Below, piece after piece: positions 1-8,558 of a DNA stretch of 62,013 nt. Source of the stretch: Myxococcales bacterium (lineage in GTDB: Bacteria > Myxococcota_A > Polyangia > Polyangiales > Polyangiaceae); the NCBI GenBank assembly GCA_016191785.1, contig JACPVJ010000161.1, positions 1 to 62,013 of the forward strand, given 5' to 3'. The position numbers and the translations under genes were made by a program. The notes beneath the pieces are model-generated. The model had not been told where the DNA came from. It worked only from the letters and a program-made list of their open reading frames with translations, and searched no databases. How positions within the stretch are numbered: position 1 is the stretch's first letter; each line of letters opens with the position of its first letter.

Positions 1-150
1 CGCCGCCGCTGGTGGTGCCGCCACCGCTGGTGGTGCCGCCACCGCTGGTGGTGCCGCCACCGCTGGTGGTGCCGCCACCGCTGGTGGTGCCGCCACCACT
101 GGTGGTGCCGCCACCGCTGGTGGTGCCGCCACCGCTGGTGGTGCCGCCAC
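1..150. repeat. 18-bp tandem repeat coding for GGTTSG
   Basis: The unit (plus strand) is CGCTGGTGGTGCCGCCAC, repeated about eight times with one variant copy (ACT for GCT near 98-100). It keeps the reading frame of the minus-strand lipoprotein, so copy-number change would alter linker length only. Confidence 0.85.
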
Positions 151-406
151 TACCGCCGGAACCTGCTGCGCCGCCGCCTGTGCCGGCCGCCCCGCCCGTG
201 CCGCTGCCGCCGGAGCCCGCCGTGCCCCCCGAGCTCGCGCCGCCGCCGCCGATCGCGCCGCCGCTACCGCCGCTGGTGCCGCTGCCGGAGCCCCCGGCAC
301 CGCCACCCGGCGTGCCGCCGGTCGAGCTGAAGCCGCCTTCGTCGTTCAGCCCGCAGCCGGCCACCGAGATCAAAGTGACGAGCCCCGAGAGCCAAACGCC
401 GCGCAT
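1..406 (-). CDS. Gly/Thr/Ser-rich lipoprotein, N-terminal part (runs off left edge)
   Basis: Reading the minus strand from the ATG at 406 gives a short charged start, a hydrophobic stretch and a lipobox (ISVAGC, Cys18), so this is a predicted Sec/SPII lipoprotein. After the Cys comes a short NDEGGFSS segment and then almost pure Gly/Ser/Thr/Ala sequence. The part nearest the window edge is an 18-bp tandem repeat coding for GGTTSG, about eight copies. The folded C-terminal domain, if any, lies outside the window. The start is supported by a TATACT hexamer 8 nt upstream. A long plus-strand frame rich in VPPPLV is only the antisense shadow. Function unknown; the linker suggests surface display. 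Confidence 0.8.
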   Translation of the reverse strand, partial: MRGVWLSGLVTLISVAGCGLNDEGGFSSTGGTPGGGAGGSGSGTSGGSGGAIGGGGASSGGTAGSGGSGTGGAAGTGGGAAGSGGSGGTTSGGGTTSGGGTTSGGGTTSGGGTTSGGGTTSGGGTTSGGGTTSGG

Positions 407-414
407 GTGCGACG

Positions 415-420
415 AGTATA
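415..420 (-). promoter_or_regulatory. -10-like TATACT for the left-edge lipoprotein
   Basis: On the minus strand TATACT is followed by 8 nt and then the ATG at 406. A -10 element normally sits 6-8 nt before the transcription start, so the mRNA would begin at or next to the start codon. It lies in the 22-nt gap after the SUMF1-like gene, so the lipoprotein can be transcribed separately. Confidence 0.55.
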
Positions 421-428
421 CACGAGCT

Positions 429-1268
429 TCAGCGAGCCGGCGCGTCGGAGCAGCAGCGGAAGCCGGTCTCGGCGCCGTGGTACCACGCGTCGTGCTTGGT
501 CTGCGCAGCGCGGCAGTGGTTGCGGCTCGGTTGCCAGTAGGCGCCCTTCATCGCGGGCTCGGTGGGGCCTTTGCGATCGCGGGCGACCATCTCTTCCAGG
601 TTGCCGGCCATGTCGCGAACGCCGAACGGGCTCTCGCACCGCGGGTGCGACCCCGGCGGCGCGCGGTGGTCGATCAGCTTGCCTTCAGGCGTGGTCAGAT
701 CCGTGCGGTCGGCGTTGCACGCGCTCGCGTCGCGTCGCAGCCCGTAGGGGTAGGGCAGCATCTCGGGGCCCTCGCAGGCAAAGTTCCACTCGCTCTCGCG
801 ACACACGCGCTTGCCCTCGGAGGCGCAGGTCTTCTCGGCGATGCGCAAGCTCGCGTGGTTGTCGGGAAGCGACTCACCTTTGCTCACGTGCTCGTCGCGG
901 TCGATGCAGAAACGCATCGGGCGGCGCTCGGCCGAGAGGCAGCGCGACGGGGCGTACTCCGCGCAGCGGAAGCCGCCGAACCGACCCTTGGTGCCGTCGA
1001 GCCAGCGCAGGCACTTCTGCTCGACCTTGGGGCAATAGTCGCCCTCGACCAGCACCATGCCGGGCGCGCACGCGGCGGCCTCGGCGGGCGGGGGGGCGTG
1101 AGCCACCTGCGCCAGCACACCCGGGTCCGCGGCACGAGCGGCCGTCTCGTCCGGAGGCTCGGTGGGGGGCACGGCAGGCCGAGCGCGGTCGAACGAGCCC
1201 GCCACTGCGAGCGCGATCAACGAGACGACGGCGGACGAGGGCGTCAGGATCCGAAGCAGAGGGAGCAT
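429..1268 (-). CDS. SUMF1/FGE-fold protein, membrane-anchored or secreted
   Basis: A 279-residue protein with a hydrophobic N-terminal segment (residues about 11-25), a Pro/Ala-rich spacer, and then a SUMF1-like domain from about residue 68: PGMVLVEGDYCP, a CIDRDEHV segment, ESEWNFACEG, DMAGNLEEMV and the terminal GFRCC that closes this fold. The paired catalytic cysteines of true formylglycine-generating enzymes (the CxxxxC seen in the RGGS-x-C region) are not visible; the equivalent stretch reads KGAYWQPSRNHCRAA. It is therefore probably a binding or structural SUMF1 relative, not a sulfatase activator. The open frame extends far upstream, but the ATG at 1268 is the first start giving a sensible N-terminus. 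Confidence 0.8.
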   Translation of the reverse strand: MLPLLRILTPSSAVVSLIALAVAGSFDRARPAVPPTEPPDETAARAADPGVLAQVAHAPPPAEAAACAPGMVLVEGDYCPKVEQKCLRWLDGTKGRFGGFRCAEYAPSRCLSAERRPMRFCIDRDEHVSKGESLPDNHASLRIAEKTCASEGKRVCRESEWNFACEGPEMLPYPYGLRRDASACNADRTDLTTPEGKLIDHRAPPGSHPRCESPFGVRDMAGNLEEMVARDRKGPTEPAMKGAYWQPSRNHCRAAQTKHDAWYHGAETGFRCCSDAPAR

Positions 1269-1466
1269 CACGCTCGGTTCCCTTTCAAGCGGCGTTCCAG
1301 CACATGCTAACACGACAAGTGCCCGAAACCACTCTTGCGCGGATTTTGCGGAGAGACAGCCTGGCAGCACCGGGTGCGGTCGGTTGCCCTCATGGCGCGG
1401 GCCGCCGCCCACAGGCTCTGACAATCTGTGTCCGACCGAGGCCCGTGGCCGCGTGCGGGGCGTGAT

Positions 1467-2741
1467 ATGTCGGCGCTGGGCATGAAGTTCGTCCACGCCG
1501 CCGACCTGCACCTCGACAGCGCGCTCGCCGGGCTCGAGCGTTACGAGGGCGCACCGGTGCACCGCATCCGCGGGGCGACCCGCGCGGCGCTGGTCAACCT
1601 GGTCGACCTGGCGCTGGCCGAGGGCGCGGCCCTGGTGCTCTTCGCCGGGGACATCTACGACGACGACTGGAAGGACTACTCGACGGCGCTGTTCTTCCGC
1701 GCCCAGCTGCTGCGCCTGGCCAAAGAAGGCGTGCAGGTGGTGTGGCTCCGCGGCAACCACGACGCGGCCAGCCAGCTGCAGAAGCACCTGGACCTGCCAG
1801 CCACGGTGACCGAGCTGCCGCACAAGCGGCCGGGCAGCCGCGTGTTCGACGAGCTGGGCGTGGTGGTGCACGGCCAGGGCTTCGAGAGCCGCGCGGTGAC
1901 CGAGAACCTCGCGCTGGCCTTCCCCGAGCCGCTCTCGGGCCTGGTCAACATCGGGATGCTGCACACCAGCGTCACGGGCCGGCCGGGGCACGCCCCCTAC
2001 GCGCCGTGCACGCTCTCCGATCTGGTGAACAAAGGCTACGACTACTGGGCGCTGGGCCACGTGCACCAGCGCGAGGTGCTGTGCGAGTCGCCGTGGGTGG
2101 TGTTCCCCGGTAATCTGCAAGGGCGCCACGTGCGAGAGCCCGGCGCCAAGGGTGCGACCCTGGTCGAGGTCGGCGGCGGCCGAGTCCTGAGCGTCGAGCA
2201 CCGCGCGCTCGACGTGGTGCGATTCGGGGTCTGTCGGGTCGACGCCGCAGGCTGCGCAAACGCGGACGACGTCGTGGTCGCGGTGCGCGACGCGCTTGGC
2301 GCGGCGGTCACCGGCGCCGAGGGTCGACTCCTGGCGGCGCGGGTGCAGGTCGAGGGCGCGACCGCCGCCCACGGCGAGCTCTCGCGGGACCCCGAGCGCT
2401 GGGCGGCTCAGATCCGCGCGCTGGCCGCCGAGGTCGCGGGTGACGATCTGTGGCTCGAGAAGGTGCGCTTCGCGACCCGCGACCGCACGGATCTGGCTGA
2501 GCTCTGCCGGCGAGACGACGCCATCGGGCAGGTGTTCCGCGGGCTCGCCGCGGTGCGCGACAGCGCCGAGGCGCGGGCCGAGCTCGCCCGCGAGCTGTCG
2601 GTCCTGAGCAGCAAGCTGCCGGCGGCGCTGCGCTCTGGCCCGCTGGCGCTGGGGTGGGACGATTCGGCCAGCTTCGACCTCTTGCTCGACGACGTCGAAC
2701 AGCTGCTCTTGCCGCGCCTGGTGGGGAGGGGCGAACCGTGA
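1467..2741 (+). CDS. DNA repair exonuclease, SbcD/YhaO-type metallophosphoesterase
   Basis: A 424-residue calcineurin-like phosphoesterase of the SbcD/YhaO (COG0420) type. All metal-binding blocks are visible in order: ADLHLDS near the N-terminus, GDIYDDD, RGNHDA, the MLHTS histidine and GHVHQ. The C-terminal 170 residues are the capping/ATPase-contact region typical of this family. The start could be ATG 1467 or ATG 1482 (MKFVHAADLHLDS, closer to homologous N-termini); the earlier ATG at 1428 is unlikely. Its TGA overlaps the GTG of the next gene by 4 nt, so it is translationally coupled to its ATPase partner. Expected role: processing of DNA ends or structures. Confidence 0.88.
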   Translation: MSALGMKFVHAADLHLDSALAGLERYEGAPVHRIRGATRAALVNLVDLALAEGAALVLFAGDIYDDDWKDYSTALFFRAQLLRLAKEGVQVVWLRGNHDAASQLQKHLDLPATVTELPHKRPGSRVFDELGVVVHGQGFESRAVTENLALAFPEPLSGLVNIGMLHTSVTGRPGHAPYAPCTLSDLVNKGYDYWALGHVHQREVLCESPWVVFPGNLQGRHVREPGAKGATLVEVGGGRVLSVEHRALDVVRFGVCRVDAAGCANADDVVVAVRDALGAAVTGAEGRLLAARVQVEGATAAHGELSRDPERWAAQIRALAAEVAGDDLWLEKVRFATRDRTDLAELCRRDDAIGQVFRGLAAVRDSAEARAELARELSVLSSKLPAALRSGPLALGWDDSASFDLLLDDVEQLLLPRLVGRGEP

Positions 2742-5700
2742 GGCTGTGCGAGCTCGGACTGGTGCGCTTCGGCGGCTTCACCGATCGCGTGCTCGATCTG
2801 TCGGCGCCTGGGCTGCACCTCTTGTTCGGCAAGAACGAGGCCGGAAAGAGCACCGCGCTGCGCGGGATCACGGCCCTCTTGTACGGCGTGCCCCACGTCA
2901 CCGGCGACGCTTACCTGCACGACGAGCTCTCGCTCTCGGCGCGAGTGCGCGCGCGGGACGGCAGCGAGCTCAGCTTCACCCGGCGGAAGGGGCGCAAGAA
3001 CACTCTGCGCTCGGACACGGGTGAGGTGCTCGACGAAGCCAGCCTGTCGCGCCTCTTGGGGGGCGTGAGCCAAGCCATGTTCGAGACCACCTTCGGCCTG
3101 GATCACCAGCGCTTGCGACAGGGTGGGGAAGAGCTGACGCGTGGCGGCGGCGAGGTGGGCAAGACCTTGTTCGACGCGGGCATCGGCGGCGGCAGCGTGA
3201 AGCGCGTGCTCGACGAGCTCGAGGCCGAGGCCGAGCGCCTGTTCACGCCGCGGGCGCGGACCCGGGGCATCGCCGAGGCGCTGCGCGAGTACGGCGACAA
3301 GCTCAAGCAGGTGCGCGCCGAGTCGACCCGGCCCGAGGCGTGGGCGCAGCAACGGCAGGCCCTCGAGAGCGCGCGGGTCGCGCTGGTGAGCATCGACGAG
3401 CGCCGCGCGGAGCACAAACGGCTGCTCTCCGCCGCGCAAGAGCTGGTGAAGGTGTTGCCGCTGCTCGCGCGTCGCGACGGCGTCGTGCACGCGCTGGCGG
3501 CGGTGGCCGCTGCTCCGCACTTGCCCGACGGCGCGGTGGAGCAACGCGTCGCGCTCGAGCGCGAGCTGGACTCCGCGTTGCACGACGCGCGCACCACCAA
3601 CGAACAGCTGGCGGAGGTCGAGCGCGAGCTCGGCACGCTGCGGATCTCGGAGCAGCTGCTCTCGCTGGACGCCGACCGGGTCGACGATCTCCACGGGCGC
3701 TTGGGACAGTATCGCGGCGATCGCTCACAGCTGAGCAAGCGTCGCGGCGAGCTCGCGGCCGCCGAGGCCTCGGTGCGGCGGCGGCTGGCGGCGCTGGGCA
3801 AGGGCGCCGACGAAGACGCGCGGTCGCTCTTGCCCGAGCGCGCCGAGGCGACTCGGGTCAAGCTTCTGGCCCGCGAGTGGGCCAAGCTCGACGTCGAGCT
3901 CGGGCAGGGCCGTGCGCGCGAGGCGCAAGCGCGCGCCGAGGTCGCCGAGCACGAAGCGAAGGCCGCGGCACCGGCGGCTCTGGGCGTGGTGGGGGCGCCG
4001 CCCGACGTGCTCGACCGCCCGCTGCCCAGCCCAGAGGCCATCGACGAATTCGCGCGCCGCTTCGAGCAGCTCGAGCACGCCGGTCAGAAGCTGGCTGAGC
4101 GCCGGGCCGCGGTCGAGGCCGACCTCGATCGCGCCCGCACCGAGCTCACAGCGCTCGAGCTGGCCGGCCCGGTGCCGACCGAGGCCGAGCTCGAGCGGGC
4201 GAGGGCCGAGCGCGCGGCGGCCTTCGACGCGCTTCGTGCCACCGCTGCAGCCGGGGGCGCGTCGACCGGGCCGATCGCCGAGCTCGAGCACCGCACGCAC
4301 GCCGCCGACCAGGTCGTCGATCGCCTGCGGCGCGAGGCCGAGCGGGTCGCGCGCTTTGCCGCCGCCGAGGCACGTCGCCGCCAGGCCTGCGAGCGGCTGG
4401 CGGCTCTGGGCGACGAGGCGCAGGGGATCGCCCTCGGGCAGGCCGCGCTCGCCGAAGAGTGGCGCGCGACGTGGTCGCCCTCGGGTCTCGACCCCAAGGG
4501 CCCGCGCGAGATGCGCGCGCTCGCCGAGCGCTGGCAACGTGCGCGCGAGCGTCGCGCCGACGCCGCGGCCGCTTTGGCGCGCGCCCGCGCCCTCTTGGAC
4601 GAAGCGTCTCGGGCGTCGAGCGAGCACGAGCGCGCACGCAGCGCTTGGGCCGAGCGCTGGGCCGAGGCGGTGGCGCGCCTGGGCCTCACGCGGGACGCCG
4701 CGCCCGAAGAGGCCGACGACGTGCTGTCTGCGCTGACCGAGCTCGGCGGCGAGCTCGAGCTGGCCGACGGCTTGCGCCACCGCGTGCAGGGCATGGAGCA
4801 AACCGCACACGCCTTGGAACGCGAGGTGGCGGATCTGGTGGCGCGTCACCTGCCCGATTTGGCCGACTCGGGCGACTTCGAGCAGCGCGCCACCACGCTG
4901 ATCCAGCAGAGTCGCGCCAATCGCGAGGCGGCGCGGCGGCGGGCAGATCTCGAAGCACGACGCGCGCGTGCCGTCGCGCGGCAGCACGAGCTCTGCGCGA
5001 CGCGCCAGGGGCTCGAGCAAGCGCTCGAGCGGCTGGTGGCGGCGGCAGGCGTCACCACTCGAGCCGAGCTGCCCGCGGCCGAGGCGGCGTCGGCGGCGCG
5101 GCGGCGGGCCCTGGCCGAGTTGGCCGAGGTCGACGCTCAGCTGTGCCAGCTGTGCGGCACCGCCGATCTCGAGCAGGTGCGGGTGCGGGCCGAGGGCGTG
5201 AGCCTGCTCGACGCGCGGGCGCGGGTGGTCGAGCTGGAGGAGGCACTGCGCGAGATCGAGGAAGAGCGCGACGCCATTCGCGACCGGCTGGCGCAGGCGG
5301 CTCGCGGCCTCGAGCTGTTCGACGATCGCCAGACCGCGGCCGACGCGCAGGTGGAAGCCGAGGCGCTGCTCGCGAAGATCCGGAGCGACGCCGAGCGCTG
5401 GGCGCGGGTCAAGATCGCGTGGCGCGTGCTCTCGACCGAGGTCGAGCGTTATCGCGCCACGCACCAGGCGCCGCTCTTGGCCCGCGCCAGCGAGCTCTTC
5501 CCCCGGCTCACTCACGGCCGCTACCAGCGGCTCACGGTGGACCACGACGCGGAGCCGCCGGTGCTGTGCGCGGTGGCCGCCGACGGCGGCGTCATCCCCA
5601 TCCCCAGTCTCAGCGACGGCACCCGCGATCAGCTCTACCTGGCGCTCCGCCTCGCCAGCCTCGAGCACTACGCCACGGTGAGCGAGCCGCTGCCGCTGTG

Positions 5701-5914
5701 TTTGGACGACGTGCTGATCAACTTCGACGACGAGCGCGCGCACGCAGCGCTCGAGGTCCTCGGCGAGGTCGCCCGGGGCATGCAGGTGCTGCTCTTCACC
5801 CACCACGAGCACGTGGTGACCGCGGCCCGCGCGACCTTGGGGGACGAGGTCACGGTGCACGAGCTCTTGCGCCGCGAGGTTCGAGCCGCTGCCGCCCACG
5901 CCCCGCCGGCGTGA
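2738..5914 (+). CDS. SbcC/Rad50-like AAA ATPase, YhaN family
   Basis: A 1058-residue ABC-type ATPase with the split head and long coiled-coil layout of SbcC/Rad50/YhaN (COG4717). Walker A is GKNEAGKST at about residues 31-39. The middle 800 residues are Glu/Arg/Ala-rich heptad-like coiled coil. The C-terminus carries an LSDGT signature, a Walker B (LCLDDVLINFDDE) and the downstream FTHHEHV histidine switch. The GTG start at 2738 overlaps the exonuclease stop (GTGA), and the sequence just after it matches the expected first beta strand; the longer frame from 2654 is rejected. The N-terminal motif 'LGLVRFGGFTD' is typical of YhaN. The pair likely forms an ATP-gated nuclease complex. Confidence 0.9.
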   Translation: MRLCELGLVRFGGFTDRVLDLSAPGLHLLFGKNEAGKSTALRGITALLYGVPHVTGDAYLHDELSLSARVRARDGSELSFTRRKGRKNTLRSDTGEVLDEASLSRLLGGVSQAMFETTFGLDHQRLRQGGEELTRGGGEVGKTLFDAGIGGGSVKRVLDELEAEAERLFTPRARTRGIAEALREYGDKLKQVRAESTRPEAWAQQRQALESARVALVSIDERRAEHKRLLSAAQELVKVLPLLARRDGVVHALAAVAAAPHLPDGAVEQRVALERELDSALHDARTTNEQLAEVERELGTLRISEQLLSLDADRVDDLHGRLGQYRGDRSQLSKRRGELAAAEASVRRRLAALGKGADEDARSLLPERAEATRVKLLAREWAKLDVELGQGRAREAQARAEVAEHEAKAAAPAALGVVGAPPDVLDRPLPSPEAIDEFARRFEQLEHAGQKLAERRAAVEADLDRARTELTALELAGPVPTEAELERARAERAAAFDALRATAAAGGASTGPIAELEHRTHAADQVVDRLRREAERVARFAAAEARRRQACERLAALGDEAQGIALGQAALAEEWRATWSPSGLDPKGPREMRALAERWQRARERRADAAAALARARALLDEASRASSEHERARSAWAERWAEAVARLGLTRDAAPEEADDVLSALTELGGELELADGLRHRVQGMEQTAHALEREVADLVARHLPDLADSGDFEQRATTLIQQSRANREAARRRADLEARRARAVARQHELCATRQGLEQALERLVAAAGVTTRAELPAAEAASAARRRALAELAEVDAQLCQLCGTADLEQVRVRAEGVSLLDARARVVELEEALREIEEERDAIRDRLAQAARGLELFDDRQTAADAQVEAEALLAKIRSDAERWARVKIAWRVLSTEVERYRATHQAPLLARASELFPRLTHGRYQRLTVDHDAEPPVLCAVAADGGVIPIPSLSDGTRDQLYLALRLASLEHYATVSEPLPLCLDDVLINFDDERAHAALEVLGEVARGMQVLLFTHHEHVVTAARATLGDEVTVHELLRREVRAAAAHAPPA

Positions 5915-5917
5915 GCC

Positions 5918-6691
5918 TCACATGCGCTGGGTGCCGGAGCCCAGCGCCGCCCGCGCCGCCTCGATCAGCTCGTCGATCTTGAAGCCGTTGATGGTCAGGC
6001 CCGCGAGGTTGGCCCCCCGGATGCTGGCCCCCGAGAGGTCGACGTTGACCAAGCGCGCGCCTGCCAGGCTGGCATTCTCGATCTGCGCCTGTCCCAGGTC
6101 GACGTCCATCAGGCGGCAGCCGACGAGCTTGGCGTCGGTCAGCGTGCAGCCCGAGGCGTCGACGTCTTCGAGGATGGCGCGGGCGAACGACACGTCCGTC
6201 AGGGTAGCCCCCGAGAGGTCGCAGTTCTTGAGCGTAGCGGACGCGAGCTTGGCGTCGTCCAGCGTGGCCCGGGACAGATCGACGTTTTTCAGGCGTGCCT
6301 CGGACAGATCCGCGTCCGAGAGCTCGACCTTCGCGGCGCCCACGTTCTCGAGCTTTGCCTCGGTCAGGTTCGCGTCGCTGAGCCGCAGCCGAAAGGCCTC
6401 GATGTCGTTCAGCTCGGCGTGGGACAGGTTGGCGTCGGTCAAGCTGAGCGAGGTCAAGTCGGCGTTTTCGATGCGGCTGGCCTTGACGTCGAGGTCGTCG
6501 GCGTCGAGCCCGATCAGCGTGGTGTTCTTGAGCCGCAACCGCGAGACCGAGCCGCCCTCGACGCGAGCCCCGTCGAGCTTGCAGTCCTTGAAGCGCGTGT
6601 TCTCGAGGTTGGTGTTCTCGAAGCGTGCGCTCGAGAGGTCGGTCGCGTCGAAGCGCTGCGCCCCCGGGGGGAAGGTGGACTCGCGTGCCAT
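5918..6691 (-). CDS. Pentapeptide-repeat protein
   Basis: A 257-residue protein made almost wholly of A(D/N)LxX-type pentapeptides from about residue 15 to 240 (for example LSHAELND, LTEAKLEN, LSEARLKN, LSRATLDD), which fold as a right-handed quadrilateral beta helix. No signal peptide, no membrane segment and no extra catalytic domain are seen, so it should be cytoplasmic. Some pentapeptide proteins mimic DNA and act on gyrase (Qnr/MfpA type), but most have no known function and nothing here is diagnostic. It converges on the YhaN gene with only 3 nt between stops and has its own upstream gap of 57 nt after tpx. Confidence 0.88.
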   Translation of the reverse strand: MARESTFPPGAQRFDATDLSSARFENTNLENTRFKDCKLDGARVEGGSVSRLRLKNTTLIGLDADDLDVKASRIENADLTSLSLTDANLSHAELNDIEAFRLRLSDANLTEAKLENVGAAKVELSDADLSEARLKNVDLSRATLDDAKLASATLKNCDLSGATLTDVSFARAILEDVDASGCTLTDAKLVGCRLMDVDLGQAQIENASLAGARLVNVDLSGASIRGANLAGLTINGFKIDELIEAARAALGSGTQRM

Positions 6692-6748
6692 GGTACCGGT
6701 GGCCGTGAGCCTTTCACGACCGGGCCGCCGGCGTCCATCGCCGGCCGC

Positions 6749-7264
6749 TCACAGGGCTTTTGCAGCCTCGAGCGCGGCGCCGTAGTTCGGCTCGGTGGTG
6801 GCCTCGGCGACGTATTCGACGTGACGGATCACGTCGTCGGCGCCGATCACGAAGACCGCGCGGGCGTGCAGCCCTTTGGCCGGGGCAAAGGTGCCCCAGG
6901 CGGGGCCGAACGAGCGATCTTTGTAGTCGCTGAGCGTGATCACGTTGCTGATGCCCGCGGCGCCGCACCACCGCTTCTGGGCGAAGGGCAGGTCGGCGCT
7001 CACGACGTAGATCTTCACGCCGGGGATGCTGGTCGCCTCTTGGTTGAAGCGGCGGGTCTCGGTGTCGCACACCGGCGTGTCCAGCGACGGCACGGTCAGC
7101 ACGATGCGCTTCTGCCCCGCCATGGCGCTGGCCGCGACGGCGGACATGTCGTTGCCGACCACGCTGAAGTCCGTGGGCGCCGGGTTGCCCGGCCCGAGCT
7201 CGGGCCCGATCAGGTCGACGGGGTTGCCCTTCCAGTTGATGGCCGCTTTGCGTGTCTCCGGCAT
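6749..7264 (-). CDS. tpx: Thiol peroxidase (Tpx-type 2-Cys peroxiredoxin)
   Basis: A 171-residue atypical 2-Cys peroxiredoxin. The peroxidatic Cys lies in SLDTPVCDTETRRFN and the resolving Cys in KRWCGAAGISN, the spacing expected for Tpx. The downstream DYKDRSFGPAWG segment matches the family. It reduces hydroperoxides with electrons from thioredoxin in the cytoplasm. The ATG at 7264 is fixed by a strong Shine-Dalgarno (CGGAGGACATC then ATG); the in-frame upstream extension has no family similarity. It is a stand-alone gene between the pentapeptide gene and the M23 peptidase gene. Confidence 0.95.
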   Translation of the reverse strand: MPETRKAAINWKGNPVDLIGPELGPGNPAPTDFSVVGNDMSAVAASAMAGQKRIVLTVPSLDTPVCDTETRRFNQEATSIPGVKIYVVSADLPFAQKRWCGAAGISNVITLSDYKDRSFGPAWGTFAPAKGLHARAVFVIGADDVIRHVEYVAEATTEPNYGAALEAAKAL

Positions 7265-7280
7265 GATGTCCTCCGAGTTG
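7265..7280 (-). promoter_or_regulatory. Strong Shine-Dalgarno of tpx
   Basis: Minus strand AACTCGGAGGACATC precedes the ATG, with GGAGGA 4 nt upstream of it. It is one of the few strong ribosome-binding sites in the window, where many genes lack one, and it decides the tpx start. Confidence 0.7.
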
Positions 7281-7313
7281 CGGGACGATGAATGGGTCCC
7301 GACCCGGACGACG

Positions 7314-8558
7314 TCAAGCGGCGCGCCGCCGGCGCCGAGCCAGCGAGAAGAGCGCCAGCGCCGCCGAGGCCAGGAGCCCGCGGGGCGCGCCATCGCGCGC
7401 CGCGCCGCATGCGCACCCGCCGGTCACGTCGTCGCTGCCGTCGGGCTCGGCTCCGCTCTTGGTGCCGCCGGATCCGACCTTGCCCCCGCCGCCCGAGCTC
7501 GGGGCCCCGCCACCGCCGGGGCTCGCGCCCGAGGTGCCGGCCGCGCCGCTCGCGCCCCCGCCACCGCTGGCGCCGCCCGAGCCCGGCTCGGTCACCACCA
7601 CGTCCAGGTGCAACGTGGCACCGAAGGCGCCCTTGCCGCTGCGATTCATCCGGAAGTCGCCGCCGTAGGTGCCCGGCGCGCTCGGCGCGACGAAGCTCAC
7701 GGCCCAGGTCTTCTGCGCCTTGGGTGCAACGGTCTCGCTGGCGCCGAGGGCGACCGGCGCCGTTGCACCCAGCAGATCGCCGCCGACGTGGGCCAGGGCA
7801 TAGCCGCCCGCGGTGCTCCAGGTGGTGGTGCCGGTGTTCTCGATCACCCAGGTCTTCTGGAAGCTGGCACCCGGCGCGACGCTGAGGCTGCCGGTGGGCG
7901 ACTCGCTGATCTGCTTGTCGTCGTCCACCTCGGGTGGGGTCGGGTTCTCGCACTGATCGCCGGGCAGCCCCTTGTACGACCCCTGGCTCACCCAGAAGCT
8001 GGTCGGCCCGCCGCACGAGCCCGAGAACGGATCGTCCGAGGCGTTGCTGGCGTAGCGCACCTCGAAGTGCAGATGCGGCCCGGTCGAGTTCCCGCTCGAG
8101 CCCACCTTGCCCAGCGCCTGGCCGCACTTAACCTCGGCGTTCAGCGCCACGGCGAGCGAGCCCTTCATCATGTGGCCGTAGTAGGTCGACTTGCCGTCGG
8201 CGTGCTGCAGCTTGACGTAGTTCCCGAAGCCGCTGCCACAGCCGCAGCTGCCGGTGGAGCACTTGTCGTCGCAGCCGTCGTTGACGAACACGACCTTGCC
8301 GTCGGCGGCGGCCACGATCACCCGGCTGCCCGCGTCCATCACCGGCCAGCTGCCGATGCCGAAGTCGCTGCCCTTGTGGCCGTCGTAGGTGGTGGCGCCG
8401 CAGTTCCAGTCCTTCAGGCCGCCGCCGCTGTCGAGATCGCGATACGCGGTGGGGTAGGGCTGCGTGCCAGAGGTGGGCAGCTGGATCGGAAAGCGGTAGT
8501 TTTGCGCGTGCGCCGCGCTTCCAAGCGCCAGGACCGCGAGCGTGACCCGAAGCTTCAC
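7314..8558 (-). CDS. Secreted M23 (LytM) metallopeptidase with Ig-like domain and MYXO-CTERM-like tail
   Basis: A 414-residue exported protein. Residues 1-18 form a Sec signal peptide ending AHAQ. An M23 peptidase domain follows, with zinc-site motifs GHKGSDFG (HxxxD) and GPHLHFEV (HxH); this family cuts peptidoglycan cross-bridges. Next is an NBR1-type Ig-like domain recognisable by FQKTWVIENTGTTTW. Then comes a Gly/Ser linker, and the end is GCACG, a hydrophobic helix and a five-Arg terminus, which is the layout of MYXO-CTERM sorting tags. The GTG start overlaps the TGA of the upstream lipoprotein gene by 4 nt, so the two are coupled. Confidence 0.9.
   Translation of the reverse strand: MKLRVTLAVLALGSAAHAQNYRFPIQLPTSGTQPYPTAYRDLDSGGGLKDWNCGATTYDGHKGSDFGIGSWPVMDAGSRVIVAAADGKVVFVNDGCDDKCSTGSCGCGSGFGNYVKLQHADGKSTYYGHMMKGSLAVALNAEVKCGQALGKVGSSGNSTGPHLHFEVRYASNASDDPFSGSCGGPTSFWVSQGSYKGLPGDQCENPTPPEVDDDKQISESPTGSLSVAPGASFQKTWVIENTGTTTWSTAGGYALAHVGGDLLGATAPVALGASETVAPKAQKTWAVSFVAPSAPGTYGGDFRMNRSGKGAFGATLHLDVVVTEPGSGGASGGGGASGAAGTSGASPGGGGAPSSGGGGKVGSGGTKSGAEPDGSDDVTGGCACGAARDGAPRGLLASAALALFSLARRRRRAA

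Noticed and set aside
12..1310. Long plus-strand frame starting with VPPPLV repeats
   Set aside because: Exact antisense of the Gly-rich lipoprotein and the SUMF1-like gene, both of which have proper signal sequences and domains.
3725..5899. 724-codon minus-strand frame
   Set aside because: Antisense to the YhaN ATPase; no domain. Such frames arise from strong third-position GC bias.
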